A DNA stretch of 64,000 bases from Phragmites australis (Eukaryota > Streptophyta > Magnoliopsida > Poales > Poaceae). The position numbers were made by a program, and so were the translations under genes. The notes beneath the pieces were generated by a model, which did no database searches, was not told the origin of the DNA, and was given only the letters and a program-made list of their open reading frames with translations. The stretch is from the NCBI RefSeq assembly GCF_958298935.1, contig NC_084923.1, positions 37,354,501 to 37,418,500 on the forward strand. Direction: 5' to 3'. Positions 24,047-35,140 of the stretch are shown here, one piece after another; the first letter of the stretch is position 1; the number at the start of each line of letters is the position of its first letter.

Positions 24047-27000
24047 ATATATCAAAAAACAGGGTACAGTAGAGAAGAATCATCCCACTTATATAGCTTA
24101 CTCAATTTTCCTAGTTGGCAAAAAAAATATGCACAAATAAGAACAATTAATGATGTTTATTGTTCAGGCCAATGGGGACTGAAACATTTATTAGTGGAAT
24201 AGTTATTTCAATACATGGAAACATATCAAAGCTTGCCCAAAAAGCACTGGTAATTCAGGATATTCAGCTGCAATCACACAAAAATTGAATATCATACAAC
24301 AGTGGTTAAGAGCAAGTCAATTCATGATAAAATAATGGTTAAGAGCAGGTCAACTCATAATAAAATACTATCCCGAACCTAATCCACCTCCCCTGCTACC
24401 ACCAAACTCCCCCACCACTCCATCCAACTGACATTTTCTCCCCTCACAGCCGCTATGGGCCAAGGGTAAAATGTCATAAAAACATAATAGAGAATAAAGG
24501 CATAAATCTGTGAAGCGTTTTATAGAAACTCAGGTACAATCCGTCCAAGTCAGAAGAAACACAGCCTTTAGCTTGATAGCATGGTGCAGTTTTATTAACA
24601 TCAAAAGGATAAAAACAAACTCATAGGACCTCCTCAATGTGTGTTCTTCCTTTCTTAAAGAGAAAAATAAGTATGGTTGACTTGCTCCTATAATATGTAT
24701 GTCCTAAACAAAGAAATAGTGCAAAAAATATGTAACAAATGAGACATATGGTAGCATGTTGACTTCCGAAGGATTATGTGGTATACCTCAACTTCTCGGA
24801 CATGGTTCTCATGATCATCTTGTTCAGGAACCCTTTTTTGTGCCACTTGATTTTCTAAAGCAACACGAACTTGTCTTGCTCGAACACGAGCTTGGGCTTT
24901 TATCAGTGCTTGCATACACTGAAGTGTTTCTGCTGTCTGCTTTCTTACTGTATGACCCCTGATAAGGGCTTGAAGTAGAACTATTCCTTTCAAAGCTCGT
25001 AAAGCACGCCTAGCCTGGTAGATATGAATACAACACAAAAGATGAGAATTCCAGAGCACTACGAAAATCATGAACTAAGGGTATATTTGTTTCAGCCTAC
25101 TTCTGGCTTCTGCTTCTGTCAGAAACCCAAAAGCTAGAAGTCTAAACAAACAGGTTTGCTAAAAAGTGGCTTCTAGAGATGCCAGAAGTCTGTTTCCGAG
25201 GAAATAAAATAGAAGCTGAGAAGTCTGCTTCTGAGAAAATAAAATAGAAGCTGAGAAGCTAGCTAAGAGTAGCTTTTCTGAGAAGTGGTGTGATAAGAAG
25301 CCAAAAAAAAATGTTATAAAAGCCAATAGCTAAAATCCAAAAGCAGTTTTTTTAACAAAGCCAAAAGCAGAAGCTCAAACAAACAGACCCTAACATATTT
25401 TACTAAAGCTATTGGTTCCTTAACCCATGCTTTACTATAAAATAACATAACTTGTATCTGAATAGTTTTAAGTCAGGAAAAGAAGCCTCAGTATCATAGT
25501 GTTTTTGCCTTCTTGACCATTGAAGAATAATATGACCTCCTAGTATTCCAAATCAATAGAAATCTCAAGAAAGTTCTCCTTTTCTTGCATTGTCTATTTT
25601 CATATAGATCGCACTAGCTGAAATTTCCAAGTTACTTAGTTGGATAAATCATTGAAAAATGAATGCAAATATAATAAATATTTAGTATAATTAGTTTATA
25701 TTTTATAACATGGTAGAATAAACCTGTTATTATAGCAGTAGGTAATGGAATGTTTTAAAAAGATAGCATACCAAGAACGCTCGAAACGCAGACTGGATAA
25801 CTGTCGCTGCCAAATCCTCTTTACTATAATGTTCTGTCTGAGAAACACGTACTTCACGTAATGTACTGTCTGAACAAATCGGATTTGAAAACGCTTGTAT
25901 GTTGTTGTCATCATTCAGTAGTCCACTTTGTACTGCAATTTCGCCCACTGCAAGTGCACCTTCAGGTTCCAAAGAATGTTTCCGTTTGTGCAGCGATTGA
26001 TCAGTAAAGCTCCTCTACAACATTTGTAATTCATCCCAAGGTGACAAGTTATCCCAATTAAAAGCAGCGGTTAATAGAGAAAAGTACAATGGTGACAACC
26101 AACAAGTCAGGTCGGACTGTAGGAGTGTATGACAGATATTAGAATCAAAACATTGTAACGCATATAAGTCACATGAGAGACAGACTACGTACAATTCATA
26201 TGTATTCAATTGGATGGAATTATGGAAGTAAACAGTCAAAATGAAGTGGTGCATGAAAAGGTTTAGAACTGTTAGAACTCTGAGCAACAATAACCAAACT
26301 ATGCAATCAGCTAACTACTTTAGAGGCAGCAACTTGAGTGTAGTCACATTCACATGTTTTGCCTAGAGAATTAAAACAAATCAAGTCTTAAAAAAATGAA
26401 TTCACAAGATGAAAAGAGTAAAGGACAATCCAATCTAATGGTGCACAAATCAATCATCTATCCATCACTATCAGACAAATTAGAAATTAAAATCAGAAAG
26501 ATGCCATCAAGTGCTCAACCACAACTTTGTCCCAGTATGCTTTTTTTTTTTCTCTTCGGTAGGTGAGGGGACAGAAGCACTGACACTGACAATTACTACA
26601 TATTATGAGCTAACCACCATTTGCTACATCAGTGCATATTTAATATGCAGAGTTGCCGGCATTAGCCATGTAATGTCAGCGATATTTCTCGTCATGTTCC
26701 CCGTAATCATGTATTCTTGGTACAAAATCTAATGGAATACATTTATTCTCTTTATGTGACACCACTAACAATGAAGCATATTGGTTGAGGAACAAACTTG
26801 TGACAAAGACATGCCAACAACAGAAGTTGCGTGGCATCCAACGAACCAGTTTTGGTAAACCTTCTATTCTTTTGTAGTTTTTCTGATTCTTCAAGGTTTG
26901 TCATGTTCTCACAGAGAAAGACAAAGAACAAGGATAATTGCACCTCCTGTCAATTGTGCCCGTGAAAAGGGGGAAAATGAAAATACATAGATAAAAGAAC

Positions 27001-27206
27001 TATGCTTCATAATATGGTTTAATGGACCAAATATTAAGCATAAGGCATTGAGTGTAATTCAAAATACAATACCTAGGTGGAATACCATGACTTACAGTTT
27101 CAGTGCTCTCAGCATTTTGTTCCTTTTCTTGCTTTCTTGTATTCTGCCCTTTTTCTTGCTTCCTTATGCCGACCAACGATTTAATCCACTTGGATGAGAT
27201 ACCCAT
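16720..27206 (-). CDS. IQD: IQ67-domain (IQD) calmodulin-binding protein, six coding exons
   Basis: Coding exons on the minus strand: 27206-27096, 26014-25772, 25014-24787, 23981-23868, 17830-17344 and 16850-16720. All junctions are GT-AG and in phase, giving 437 aa. The start is the ATG at 27204-27206 ([13 protein letters not shown]), matching the N-terminus usual in one IQD subgroup. The IQ67 domain spans residues ~103-169, with three spaced IQ motifs ([41 protein letters not shown]). The intron between FRAFL and ARRAL is at the position conserved across IQD genes. Later conserved parts are [19 protein letters not shown] and [12 protein letters not shown], then a basic Ser/Lys-rich tail. 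IQD proteins are plant scaffolds that bind calmodulin and often microtubules or kinesin light-chain-related proteins. The fourth intron is about 6 kb because of an inserted gypsy element; a MITE lies in the second intron. No stops or frameshifts are seen, so the gene can be intact if the long intron is spliced. Confidence 0.88.
17044..17061. repeat. homopolymer G run in the last IQD intron
   Basis: A run of about 16 Gs, broken by one T, lies between coding exons 5 and 6 of the IQD gene. It is likely to vary in length between individuals. Confidence 0.7.
18271..18692 (-). repeat. 3' LTR of the intronic gypsy element, with an (AG)n microsatellite
   Basis: It matches 23203-23662 over most of its length. 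A perfect (AG)23 microsatellite at 18381-18426 replaces the degenerate GA-rich stretch of the other LTR. Confidence 0.9.
18700..23150 (-). pseudogene. decayed gag-pol of the intronic gypsy element
   Basis: Read on the minus strand, the order is gag (about 23150-22310), zinc knuckle (about 22050-22005, with one Cys changed to Tyr), aspartic protease with [10 protein letters not shown] (about 21840), reverse transcriptase with [15 protein letters not shown] and [15 protein letters not shown] (21165-20950), RNase H with [16 protein letters not shown] (about 20450), integrase core with DRFSKYAHF and [13 protein letters not shown] (19748-19428), and a C-terminal part with [16 protein letters not shown] and a degenerate chromodomain (about 19039-18720). 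Protease-RT-RNase H-integrase order plus the chromodomain defines a Ty3/gypsy chromovirus. Multiple stops and frameshifts, and loss of one Asp of the reverse transcriptase active-site pair near 20895, show it cannot move by itself. Confidence 0.88.
23203..23662 (-). repeat. 5' LTR of the intronic gypsy element
   Basis: In element orientation this is the upstream LTR, because the Met-tRNA primer-binding site lies just inside it. It carries the promoter of the element, pointing along the host gene's sense strand. Confidence 0.9.
24007..24045. repeat. A39 homopolymer upstream of an IQD splice acceptor
   Basis: On the IQD sense strand this is an uninterrupted T39 tract ending about 25 nt before the acceptor of coding exon 4 (exon starts at 23981). 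It would act as an extreme polypyrimidine tract. Confidence 0.9.
25079..25390. mobile_element. Tourist-like (PIF/Harbinger) MITE in IQD coding intron 2
   Basis: A 312-bp element has a left end GGGTATATTTGTTTCAGCC and a right end whose reverse complement is GGGTCTGTTTGTTTGAGC. It is flanked by the trinucleotide duplication TAA (25076-25078 and 25391-25393), as expected of Tourist elements. The interior is AT-rich, non-coding and contains repeated AGAAGCTGAGAAG motifs. Confidence 0.75.
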
Positions 27207-28572
27207 GATAACTCCTCCTTCCCTTTTGCTAACTCAATGACCTAAAACCAGTACATTGCAGTGATTATTGCACTAATCGCTTTCTGCTTAAAACTTAATT
27301 TAGAGCACAAAGAGGGTGTGTACTATCACTCAACCGAGAAACTTGGCATCACAATTGCCCGAATTTCTAGCGATGTACTGTAGTACTGATGCAACAAATT
27401 GCTAGCACATGCAAGTTGTTGAAACAAGATCAAGGATATACAAAAGACTTCACGCAAACAATGAAAGTAAGCATCATCATCACAATTTATTAAATCTAGT
27501 GATTAATGCAATAAACAACCTAACTGATATAATAGGTCAGTCAGAAGAAACCGCTATATATGTCTGTCATTACTCTATCTAGTGGTTGCCAATCTCACTT
27601 ATAACTAAGCATACAATACTAGTCAGGACTATGCCACCAAACTTGCCAAGTACCGATAGCTACTGCTATTTAGCGACCTAATCACTAGTCATTGAAGAAA
27701 ATATTATGTACATCAGTTCGAATCGACAAGAACTCTTCACAGCATTAGTTGAAACAATTTAACAGTACCTCAGAAAAATGTACCTTAGATGATCGGAACC
27801 ATGAATTGATTCAAAAAAAGAAACAAGTCCCAAAAGGAACGGGCAGCCAACTTTTCAGAAATTGTAAAGGACGCAAAATGTGAGATAGAATGATCGCCCC
27901 GACAACCGAACTCTTTCCGGTAGACCTAAAAAGAAAGTAAGAAGAAGATTCACTTGACATAAGCAAGAAACAAATGAAATCATGGATAATTCCCTCATAG
28001 GAAAAACAGCTCTGAGAACGTGCATCTCGAATGCTGTAAAAGGAAACCAAAACCAATAGATACTGCCACCATAAATCTCCTCCAAAATTGAATAACTTCA
28101 CGCCGAACAGAATCAGAAAGGGGAAAGATTGGTAAAAATGGCACCTTTACCCATCTAAATTCTTGCAAATGCAAACAGCTTTGTTGAACAAGTGCACAGA
28201 TTGGCCCAAAGTCCACCAAATTTCAGAATAAATTGATATCTAAAAAATGCACCAACCTACCAAAGACCAATTTCAACATCTCCCCAGGCAGGCAAAACCG
28301 AGGGAATCAAACATAGCCATTAGCCCAGACGACAGGCAAGACCGGAGAATCAAGCATAGCTCAGACGGAGAACTACACCAAATTCCAGCAAAATGCGACC
28401 CAAATCCAAGAACACGACCCCCAACCGTTCGACCGGTTCCCGAATCGGACGAAATCCGCACCCAGAACAGACCAAAACATGAGCGCGATACCCAGGGACG
28501 CGCATCGCCGACTGCGGCGCCCCAAGATTGCACGAGTCTAGGCATCGGGTGAGTCTGGGGCCTAGGACTCAC

Positions 28573-28700
28573 CTGAGCGTCGAAGAGGATAAATTCGCCT
28601 GGGACCGTGAGACGGGAGGGCCGAGACGAGAGAGGAAGAGACCATGCCCTCCCCGTCGCGCTCCTCCTGTCTGTCCTCTCCCCCCGTCCCTCTTTGCTCG
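28573..28700 (-). promoter_or_regulatory. probable 5' UTR exon and start region of the IQD gene
   Basis: On the minus strand the sequence GCTCAG/GTGAGTCC (border at 28573/28572) is a strong splice donor next to a GC-rich exon-like block. A possible acceptor TTTTAG lies shortly upstream of the IQD ATG at 27206. A leader intron of about 1.3 kb is inferred; the transcription start is not fixed. Confidence 0.5.
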
Positions 28701-29344
28701 TGCGCTTGGATTTCAATTTTTTTCTCCACTTTTTTTTAACATGCCTGCGCTTTTCGTTCCTTTGAAGGGAAATTGGAAAAAGGTGGTTGCAGTTCGAGGA
28801 GATCACATTTGTATAAAAAGCCCTTTTGACAAATGTTTTTTTTTATTTTAGCACGAGCAGGTAGAAATGAAACATTGAAACTAGGACTGGCCAATGAGCC
28901 AGTTCACATCAGTACCGCTCGTTAAGATAACGAGCGAGCTCGAGTCAGCTCGATAGCGAAATGAGAAGAAAAAAAGCTAGTTTGGCTAGGCTTGTTAAAA
29001 GCTAAAGTCAGCTGATTTGGTTCACGAGCACCAACTTCAGTGACATGTGGGACCTGCCGCACTTGTTCGACGACGAACAAGCTAAAGTCAGCCTCCGCGA
29101 GCTCGACCGCAGCAACCACCGGATCCACGGCTCCACGCACTGTTGGACTGCTTCGACAAGCTCGGTAGGCGGGAGCGGCTCCGTTTGGACTAGAACCCAC
29201 TTGTCGTGCCACCCACGGAGGTGGTCTCAAGGGTGTCGGCGCGATGAAAAAGTTCATGGTGAGGCGGTCGCCAAGGAGGAGGAACGTGTGAGCGTGGCCA
29301 CCACAGCGGGGAGCCTAAAGGTCTCGACACCAGAAAGTGGCTAA
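28701..29344. other. intergenic region with GAGCTCG-type repeat
   Basis: Around 28905-28990 there are repeated CTCG/GAGC motifs followed by AGCTAGTTTGGCT. A related stretch (ACTAGTTTGGCT, then GCTCG motifs) occurs at 31710-31840 on the other side of the small gene. GC-rich ORFs at 28922-29257 and 29045-29344 are not recognised as genes. Confidence 0.3.
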
Positions 29345-29577
29345 GACCATCCTCAAGTCAGTTTTTTGAACGAAAATCTGTTTGTTTCGGGATTTTTTTC
29401 ATTTCACCGATTTAACGATTTTTCTTTACAATTTTTGTGGTGAAGAGATTCTCGAGGTTATTTCTTTCAAAATAATATTCTCCTTTATTTTTCTTCACAA
29501 TTTTTTTTAAAGAAAATTATTAAAGATGGGAGAAAATAAAGTGAAAACTATTATGAAAAATATAGTTTTGGATGGTC
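29345..29577. mobile_element. short MITE with TAA target duplication
   Basis: A 233-bp AT-rich unit has ends GACCATCC and GGATGGTC in inverted orientation and is flanked by TAA on both sides (29342-29344 and 29578-29580). It has no coding capacity. Size, TIR and TAA duplication fit a Tourist-like element. Confidence 0.65.
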
Positions 29578-29580
29578 TAA

Positions 29581-30557
29581 CGCGGACCGTGTCGTCGCTG
29601 AGCACCTGGTGTCAGATGTCACTGGGAAGATCGTGACAAGTGGCGGACGAGGACGGCTTCCTGGAGTAGCAGCTCTGAAGGCGGAGAGCGCGTCCCTAGG
29701 CTCGCTCGCTGCTTGACCATTGCTGTAGAAATAACAGGAGAACGCCTTGGAAACCTTCTTCGTTCATTGGTTGTCGTTTTTAACCTTTTTCTTCTCAAAA
29801 AGGTTGTTGCTAATGTCTCTCTGAAAATTGTAACTACTGACATTTGATTTCGATTTGGTCTTTCACTTGCTTAGCTGGAGTGTGATTTATGCCCAACACT
29901 AAGAACCATGGAATATGGTAGCCAAGAGGAGCACACAAATGCTCAGGGTTCAACACGGCCCGACGTTTGTTGCCCAGAACATGCACATTCAGACTAAGCA
30001 AAAGATTGCCGGACTACGAATTCCAGTACAAATGTACAATGAAATGCTCCAAGAACAGATGATCTTGGAGACGTCTGCATATGTTCTGCATCACTCGAGA
30101 ACAAACGTACAATGAACTGCTCCAAGAACACACGATCGACCTGAACAACATCGTCCCACAAAGATGCTGGCTGAACGAACTAATCTCATAGCAGCAGCAC
30201 TTCTCGCTCACATCAATGCGAACCCATGAACAGGTAATAGGCATGCAACTCAAGTAGAACAAAACAGCAACAAATCAGATCGGACTACAGGAACAGGAAC
30301 GCAAACACTGAACATATGCAAACATAGGTCCACAGACCATAATAAGATCGCATATTACAGATAGTAACACACACAGTTCACCTGTCAAGGTACTGCTTTT
30401 TCTGAAGCACACACATGGATATACTAGCTAGGGTTCATGTTCATCGACACCAGACGAACCACACGCGACAAATATAACAAAAAAAAATTACTAATTGCTT
30501 GCGACCACATATTTTGGAAACTGCTCCTCCTCCAGTCACCTCATCTCCATCATTATC
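29581..30557. other. intergenic DNA
   Basis: No gene recognised. The part near 30557 may be 3' UTR of the minus-strand small gene. Confidence 0.25.
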
Positions 30558-31532
30558 CTAACTTCCATCATCATCAGCTGATAAAGGTGATGGTATACTT
30601 TCGGATAGCTCATCGTCCATGTCAAAGCTGGCCTCCTCCTCCCCCTCCTCCACATCGTCCGAGGACTAAAAAATAATACAGCTGTTCATAAGATCAGATA
30701 GAAGTACAATCTGTTCCTGCATTTCATCGTTATTAGAAGATACAGTAGCTCAAGGAACAGTAGATTTGTTAACAACCATAAAAAAATATGCAGTACATGG
30801 TTCTTAGAAGATATAATCAATATCACTGAGATTAAAGGTTAACATGTATGAAATATTATCATTTGCTCCAATAGAAACATTCCTCTATACTACCATACAC
30901 GGGATACCATTATAAATATAAGGCTGACAAAACATAGAAGTACAGAGCTAAAGTCTAAAATTTTCAAACAAATGGAGAACTTATTATGTGTGGAAAAGTA
31001 TTGGAACGGTGGAGAATTCGGGAGAAGCAATTAAAAAAAGCAGCTGCATGATATATAAAAAAAAGAACCCAATTCCAAGATGGAGACACCTGGAATTGAA
31101 TGTACAGAAAAGAAAATGTTCCAGAGAAAAATTCTCTGGTCCATCTTGTGAATTCTGAATGGCTTGACATGCTCCCATAAACCAAAATCACATCATCTTA
31201 AAGGCCACACTTGCAAAGAGAATTAACAACCTCCAGAATAAAACACTGATGGTGAGAACCAATGACACGGGAAGTGCTACCACTACTGCCAAATTGCCAG
31301 CGGATTTCATTTCACCATTCGGATCTCAGAACAAGGCAACGGATTGCTAACCAGCTAACTCACTCACCATGCCTACAGATGCGGCAGAAGGAGCTGGTGA
31401 TGGATTGACAGTAGCTGGACCACGACCGCGACCAACCTTGGTCAGTGCCATCAGTGCCGAGGTAGACGGCACCACGGCCCGGCTCTTCCTCTCACGCCTG
31501 ATTCTCAATTCAGCACTCCGTTGCCGATCCAT
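30558..31532 (-). CDS. predicted two-exon gene for a 90-aa protein with a basic N-terminus and acidic C-terminus
   Basis: Exon 1 is 31532-31368 (55 codons from an ATG) and exon 2 is 30665-30558 (35 codons and TAG). The 702-bp intron has a strong donor GTGAGT and a T-rich acceptor ending TTTTTTAG, and the junction is in phase 0. The N-terminus is basic (MDRQRSAELRIRRERKSRAV), followed by a Gly/Arg stretch (KVGRGRG) and a Pro/Ser/Ala linker. Exon 2 is acidic (SSDDVEEGEEEASFDMDDE). No family is recognised. The split charge suggests a nucleic-acid- or histone-associated small protein, but that is only inference. A further small exon inside the intron cannot be excluded. GC-rich sequence upstream (31533-31690) fits a 5' UTR. 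Confidence 0.45.
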
Positions 31533-31699
31533 GACGGATTGACGTGGAAGGACGGACCTGCGTGAACTCTAGCTGTCGCTGCGTAGCTTGGGCTTGGGAA
31601 TGAACAGGAGAGAGACTAGCGGGGAGATGATAGGAGGCTTCTGCACTTGGAGAACGGGGAGAGGATAGTGGCCTTTCGGGCCATTGAGTAGCTAGGCCT

Positions 31700-33790
31700 G
31701 AGCCAACCACTGGCTCGCGCCAGCTCGTAAAATTAAACAGCAAAAAACTAGTTTGGCTCATTACAGTTTAGATCGAGTCTAGCCAATCGAGTTAGTGACG
31801 AGTTAATCCAGCTCGTGAGCTTTAAGTTTTTCGTCTAGCCCCAATTGAAACTGTTGATGGTTGACAGTAGCTGTTGCTAGTTGGTGATAGAATTATGGTC
31901 TCTGAAAAGAGTGAGGGTTTATTTGTCATATTTAGATTCACAGCGTGCGCCTTGAAGAAGGGATTGAGGGACTTGAGCAGAGTTTCACCCGTTGGTTTTG
32001 TGGAAAAACAATGGAAAAGTAGGGTCGAAATTCCTGTATAATTGTTAGCTATAAATGCTTTTTTGGAAGTACAAATGCTCCCTTAGTAAACCAAATCATT
32101 AGTAACTTCTTCTTCCTTTTTATAAGTACATAAATAGGAGGCAAAACTGCAAAAGGCATTGGAAAAATTCTCTGAGCTTTCCCTACGTGTCAAATTGTTT
32201 AGGACAGCTCCGAGAAAGTCCCCACTTCCCACTATCCACCATGGGGCGCTTTGCCGCCGTGCCAATATTACTTTCCCCAACAATGACTCACTCCGATGGA
32301 ACGAAGGATGAGCGTGCTGAAACGGAAGAATCGGATTGAAGAGAAAAGCAATGCCGCAGAATTAAGATATTTGTAAAATTTTGATGCGGACGAGAGTATT
32401 GGACAAGAATGAGATATTGATGTCACTTGGTATAAGGTTTACAATATCGTTTGGACCACGAAACCGGTCCTGACGGTAACAAAAATTCACAGTTATCGTA
32501 AAAATCACTCAAAATTCGATGAAAATTTATTTAAAATTCACTTAGTCAAATTTGAAAATAAAAGAAAAAATCGATTGAATCGGCATTCGGTAACCGGTTG
32601 AATTGCACTGATAACAGAGCGGATTCACCTATTTATCGACTAGTTTTTCTGCATTGACCGTATTTCTCGGTAACCGTTTAGTTTCCTAATTTATCGAGCG
32701 GTTTCTCGAATTTCAGTGAAGTTTAAAAAAAACCTAAAAGATAGTTTAACCTTGTAAAATCAATAACTAATTCATCTGAGCTTCAAATCAAGTGAAACAA
32801 ATTTTGTTGTTTTCCTTATAACATTATCTACATGATAAAAATTTGTATACTCATAAAAAAGTTGAATATTTTCTATGAGAAAATGTATTTTCTAAACCTA
32901 GCTAAATACATAGTTAATTCTTTGCTAATCCAAAAATCATGAAACTAATTTTCTTAGTCTTCTTATATGATTATATGTCTTTTAAAAATATATGAACTCA
33001 TGAAATAGTTATTGTAACATGTAGAAATAAATAAAACTCTAAATGAAATGAAATAAATTGTAAAGATCATCTTAAGATACGTCCTACACAAGAAAAAAAA
33101 TATGTTTGTATGTTAAGCTTTTTTTTAACATGAGTTAGTAAATGAGTTGTATGTTTTAACTTTTTTTTTCAAACTTCCTTCCTATAGAATATGATGAAAA
33201 CGATATTATTTTTGAAAAAAAAATCACATTAGGTATTAGAATTGTCTCTAGTTTTTTCAAGATTTTTTTTTATTTTTTTTGAATTTTTGATTTCTTTGAA
33301 TTGTTTATTTTAAATTTGAAAACCGTTCGTATTATGAAATAAGTGCGAATTGGTAAGCTCGATAACTGTAATAATCGCTCGATAACTATTGCATTTTCGA
33401 ACTTTGCTTGGTATGCATACGAACGATCAAGAAGTGTTTGCTTGTTCAAAATTTTAATCATTTGTCTTTATGGATTGACATGAATAGCAAATTGATTCGG
33501 CGCTCCTTTGTCTTTTCTAAGACCAAATCTTCGTAAGAACACGCATGTCTTCGGTTAATAAGGTTCCGTTTTCAAGCATTGACAGATTAAGATAGTTGTT
33601 CTGTCAACCCCTCTTCATGTGACATTCTCCACGACTCTCTATAGGCTATTGGCGAGGACAAGTGAAATATCGCTCAAAGTTACGTCTTATGGTAAAAGGA
33701 GAGCAGATTTCACAATACTACATAGTTGTGTAAAAACCACTTTGTTTCTTTTGACCCATAAGCACTTGTAAGCTATAAAGACGTGAATAC
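31700..33790. other. AT-rich intergenic DNA
   Basis: No gene recognised. 32440-33470 is very AT-rich with many poly-A/T runs and repeated CGGTAACCG-like and CGATAACT motifs, as in decayed transposon DNA whose ends I cannot find. Confidence 0.25.
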
Positions 33791-34640
33791 TTTCGGTGTC
33801 AAACACTCCATCCAACCTCTCTAGATCAAATCCAACACCCCCTCCTCACCATAATGCATCACTTCTTTTTTTCTTCCTGTCTCCCAAACCAGATCGAATC
33901 CAACGGTCCCCCTTATCCCTACACAATCTGACTGATTTTTCTTTCTTCGTGCCTCCCCTCCCTCCACCCGACCGAAAGAATTAACCCAGACCCACAACAA
34001 GATAAGCGCCCCAGCCTGGCCCATGCCGATGGCGCACCCCCCCCCCACACGGCGTTTCCACCCCCTCCTTCCTCCTCCCCAATCCCCCCCCCCCACCGGC
34101 AGCGCACACATTCGTAGCGGCAGCGGGGCTCCTCCGTCTGCCTTGGCGTCCCTCAGGACGATGGCCATGGACGGGATTTAGGCAGGATCCAGCACACCAC
34201 GTCGAACTGGGCGCGATATTCGCTGGATCCACTACCGAGGTGAGTACAAAAGGAACGTGTATATATGACAAATCTCTACATACCAAAATCATCTTTTGTT
34301 ACTAAAACCCTTTATTTTGTTTCTAAAAAATTTGTCGTGTATATATGGCAAAGGTCGCTAAGGAGGTCCACTAAACCAATCCTTTTATTCTTTTTGTTGG
34401 CTTGGCTGACGAGGGACAACAAACCACCAAGGAATAGGGTAGAGGGAGGATCGGTCTTCTGCCGAGGAGAAGGGAAGATGGAGGATCAGGAGTCAGCCGA
34501 TGATGTTCACTCTGGTATGTTTTGTTCAGCCAATTTTGTAGAATTTGTGATGTGGTTTTGGGTGCTATGTTTCAGCAGAGGAATACTTTTACATTTACGA
34601 TTTCATTGCCAGCACATGACTCCTATATCTTAAAACTGGT
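33791..34640 (+). pseudogene. possible 5' fragment of a broken gene
   Basis: A pyrimidine- and C-rich stretch (33800-34230, with two runs of about 11-13 Cs) resembles a plant 5' UTR and ends in a good donor (ACCGAG/GTGAGT near 34240). A second block contains the short peptide MEDQESADDVHS followed by a possible donor GTATGT near 34515. No continuation is found, and CACTA and gypsy elements begin soon after. The rest of the gene, if any, is lost or lies beyond the transposon block. Confidence 0.25.
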
Positions 34641-34950
34641 CAGTTTTAAATCATGTAAAACTTTATGATTACTGAACTTCATAAAGATCTGAAACTTCAT
34701 AAAGAGCTGAAACAATTTGGGGGTCGCAATTTCATTTTTGAAGCCACGTGATTTTTTTATGACTAATTTTCTGTTTGCTTAAATTTTTTATTGCCACATG
34801 ACTTGTGCCTCACGTGATCACCAGCTTGGTTGATCTATTTAATCTTTATTTTCAACTTTCTTAGTTCTTTTCTCCAGTCAGAAATGTTTCTTATAATATT
34901 TTTTCCCCTTTGACAGATCAAAATGCAACAACATTTAAAGAAGTAGCAAT

Positions 34951-35140
34951 CACTACAACAGAACAAGTCATCTGCGCCGGGTCATTAGTACTGGCTAGGC
35001 TAGAACCAGCACTGATGAAGTATTAGTGCTGGTTCACAACATCCCACGCTCGATTATTGATTGAGCCGAGTTTAACTGACACTGATACTCAGTGTCAGTG
35101 TCGACTCGAATTATAAGCCGATACTGATATTGAGCGCAGA
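34951..35140. mobile_element. unpaired CACTA element terminus
   Basis: It starts CACTACAACAGAA and is followed by subterminal repeats of the kind AGTACTGGCTAGGC, AGTGCTGGTTC and CACTGATACTCAGTGTCAGTG. This is typical of one end of a grass CACTA element. The matching right end was not found within the window; gypsy sequence abuts it on the right. Confidence 0.6.

Noticed and set aside
28273..28806. 177-codon minus-strand ORF upstream of the IQD ATG
   Set aside because: It crosses the strong GTGAGT donor at 28572 and lies in the probable 5' UTR and leader intron; the peptide resembles no family.
34028..34096. Poly-C runs as a possible i-motif or regulatory structure
   Set aside because: Short homopolymers in a GC-rich leader-like stretch; nothing else supports a structured element.
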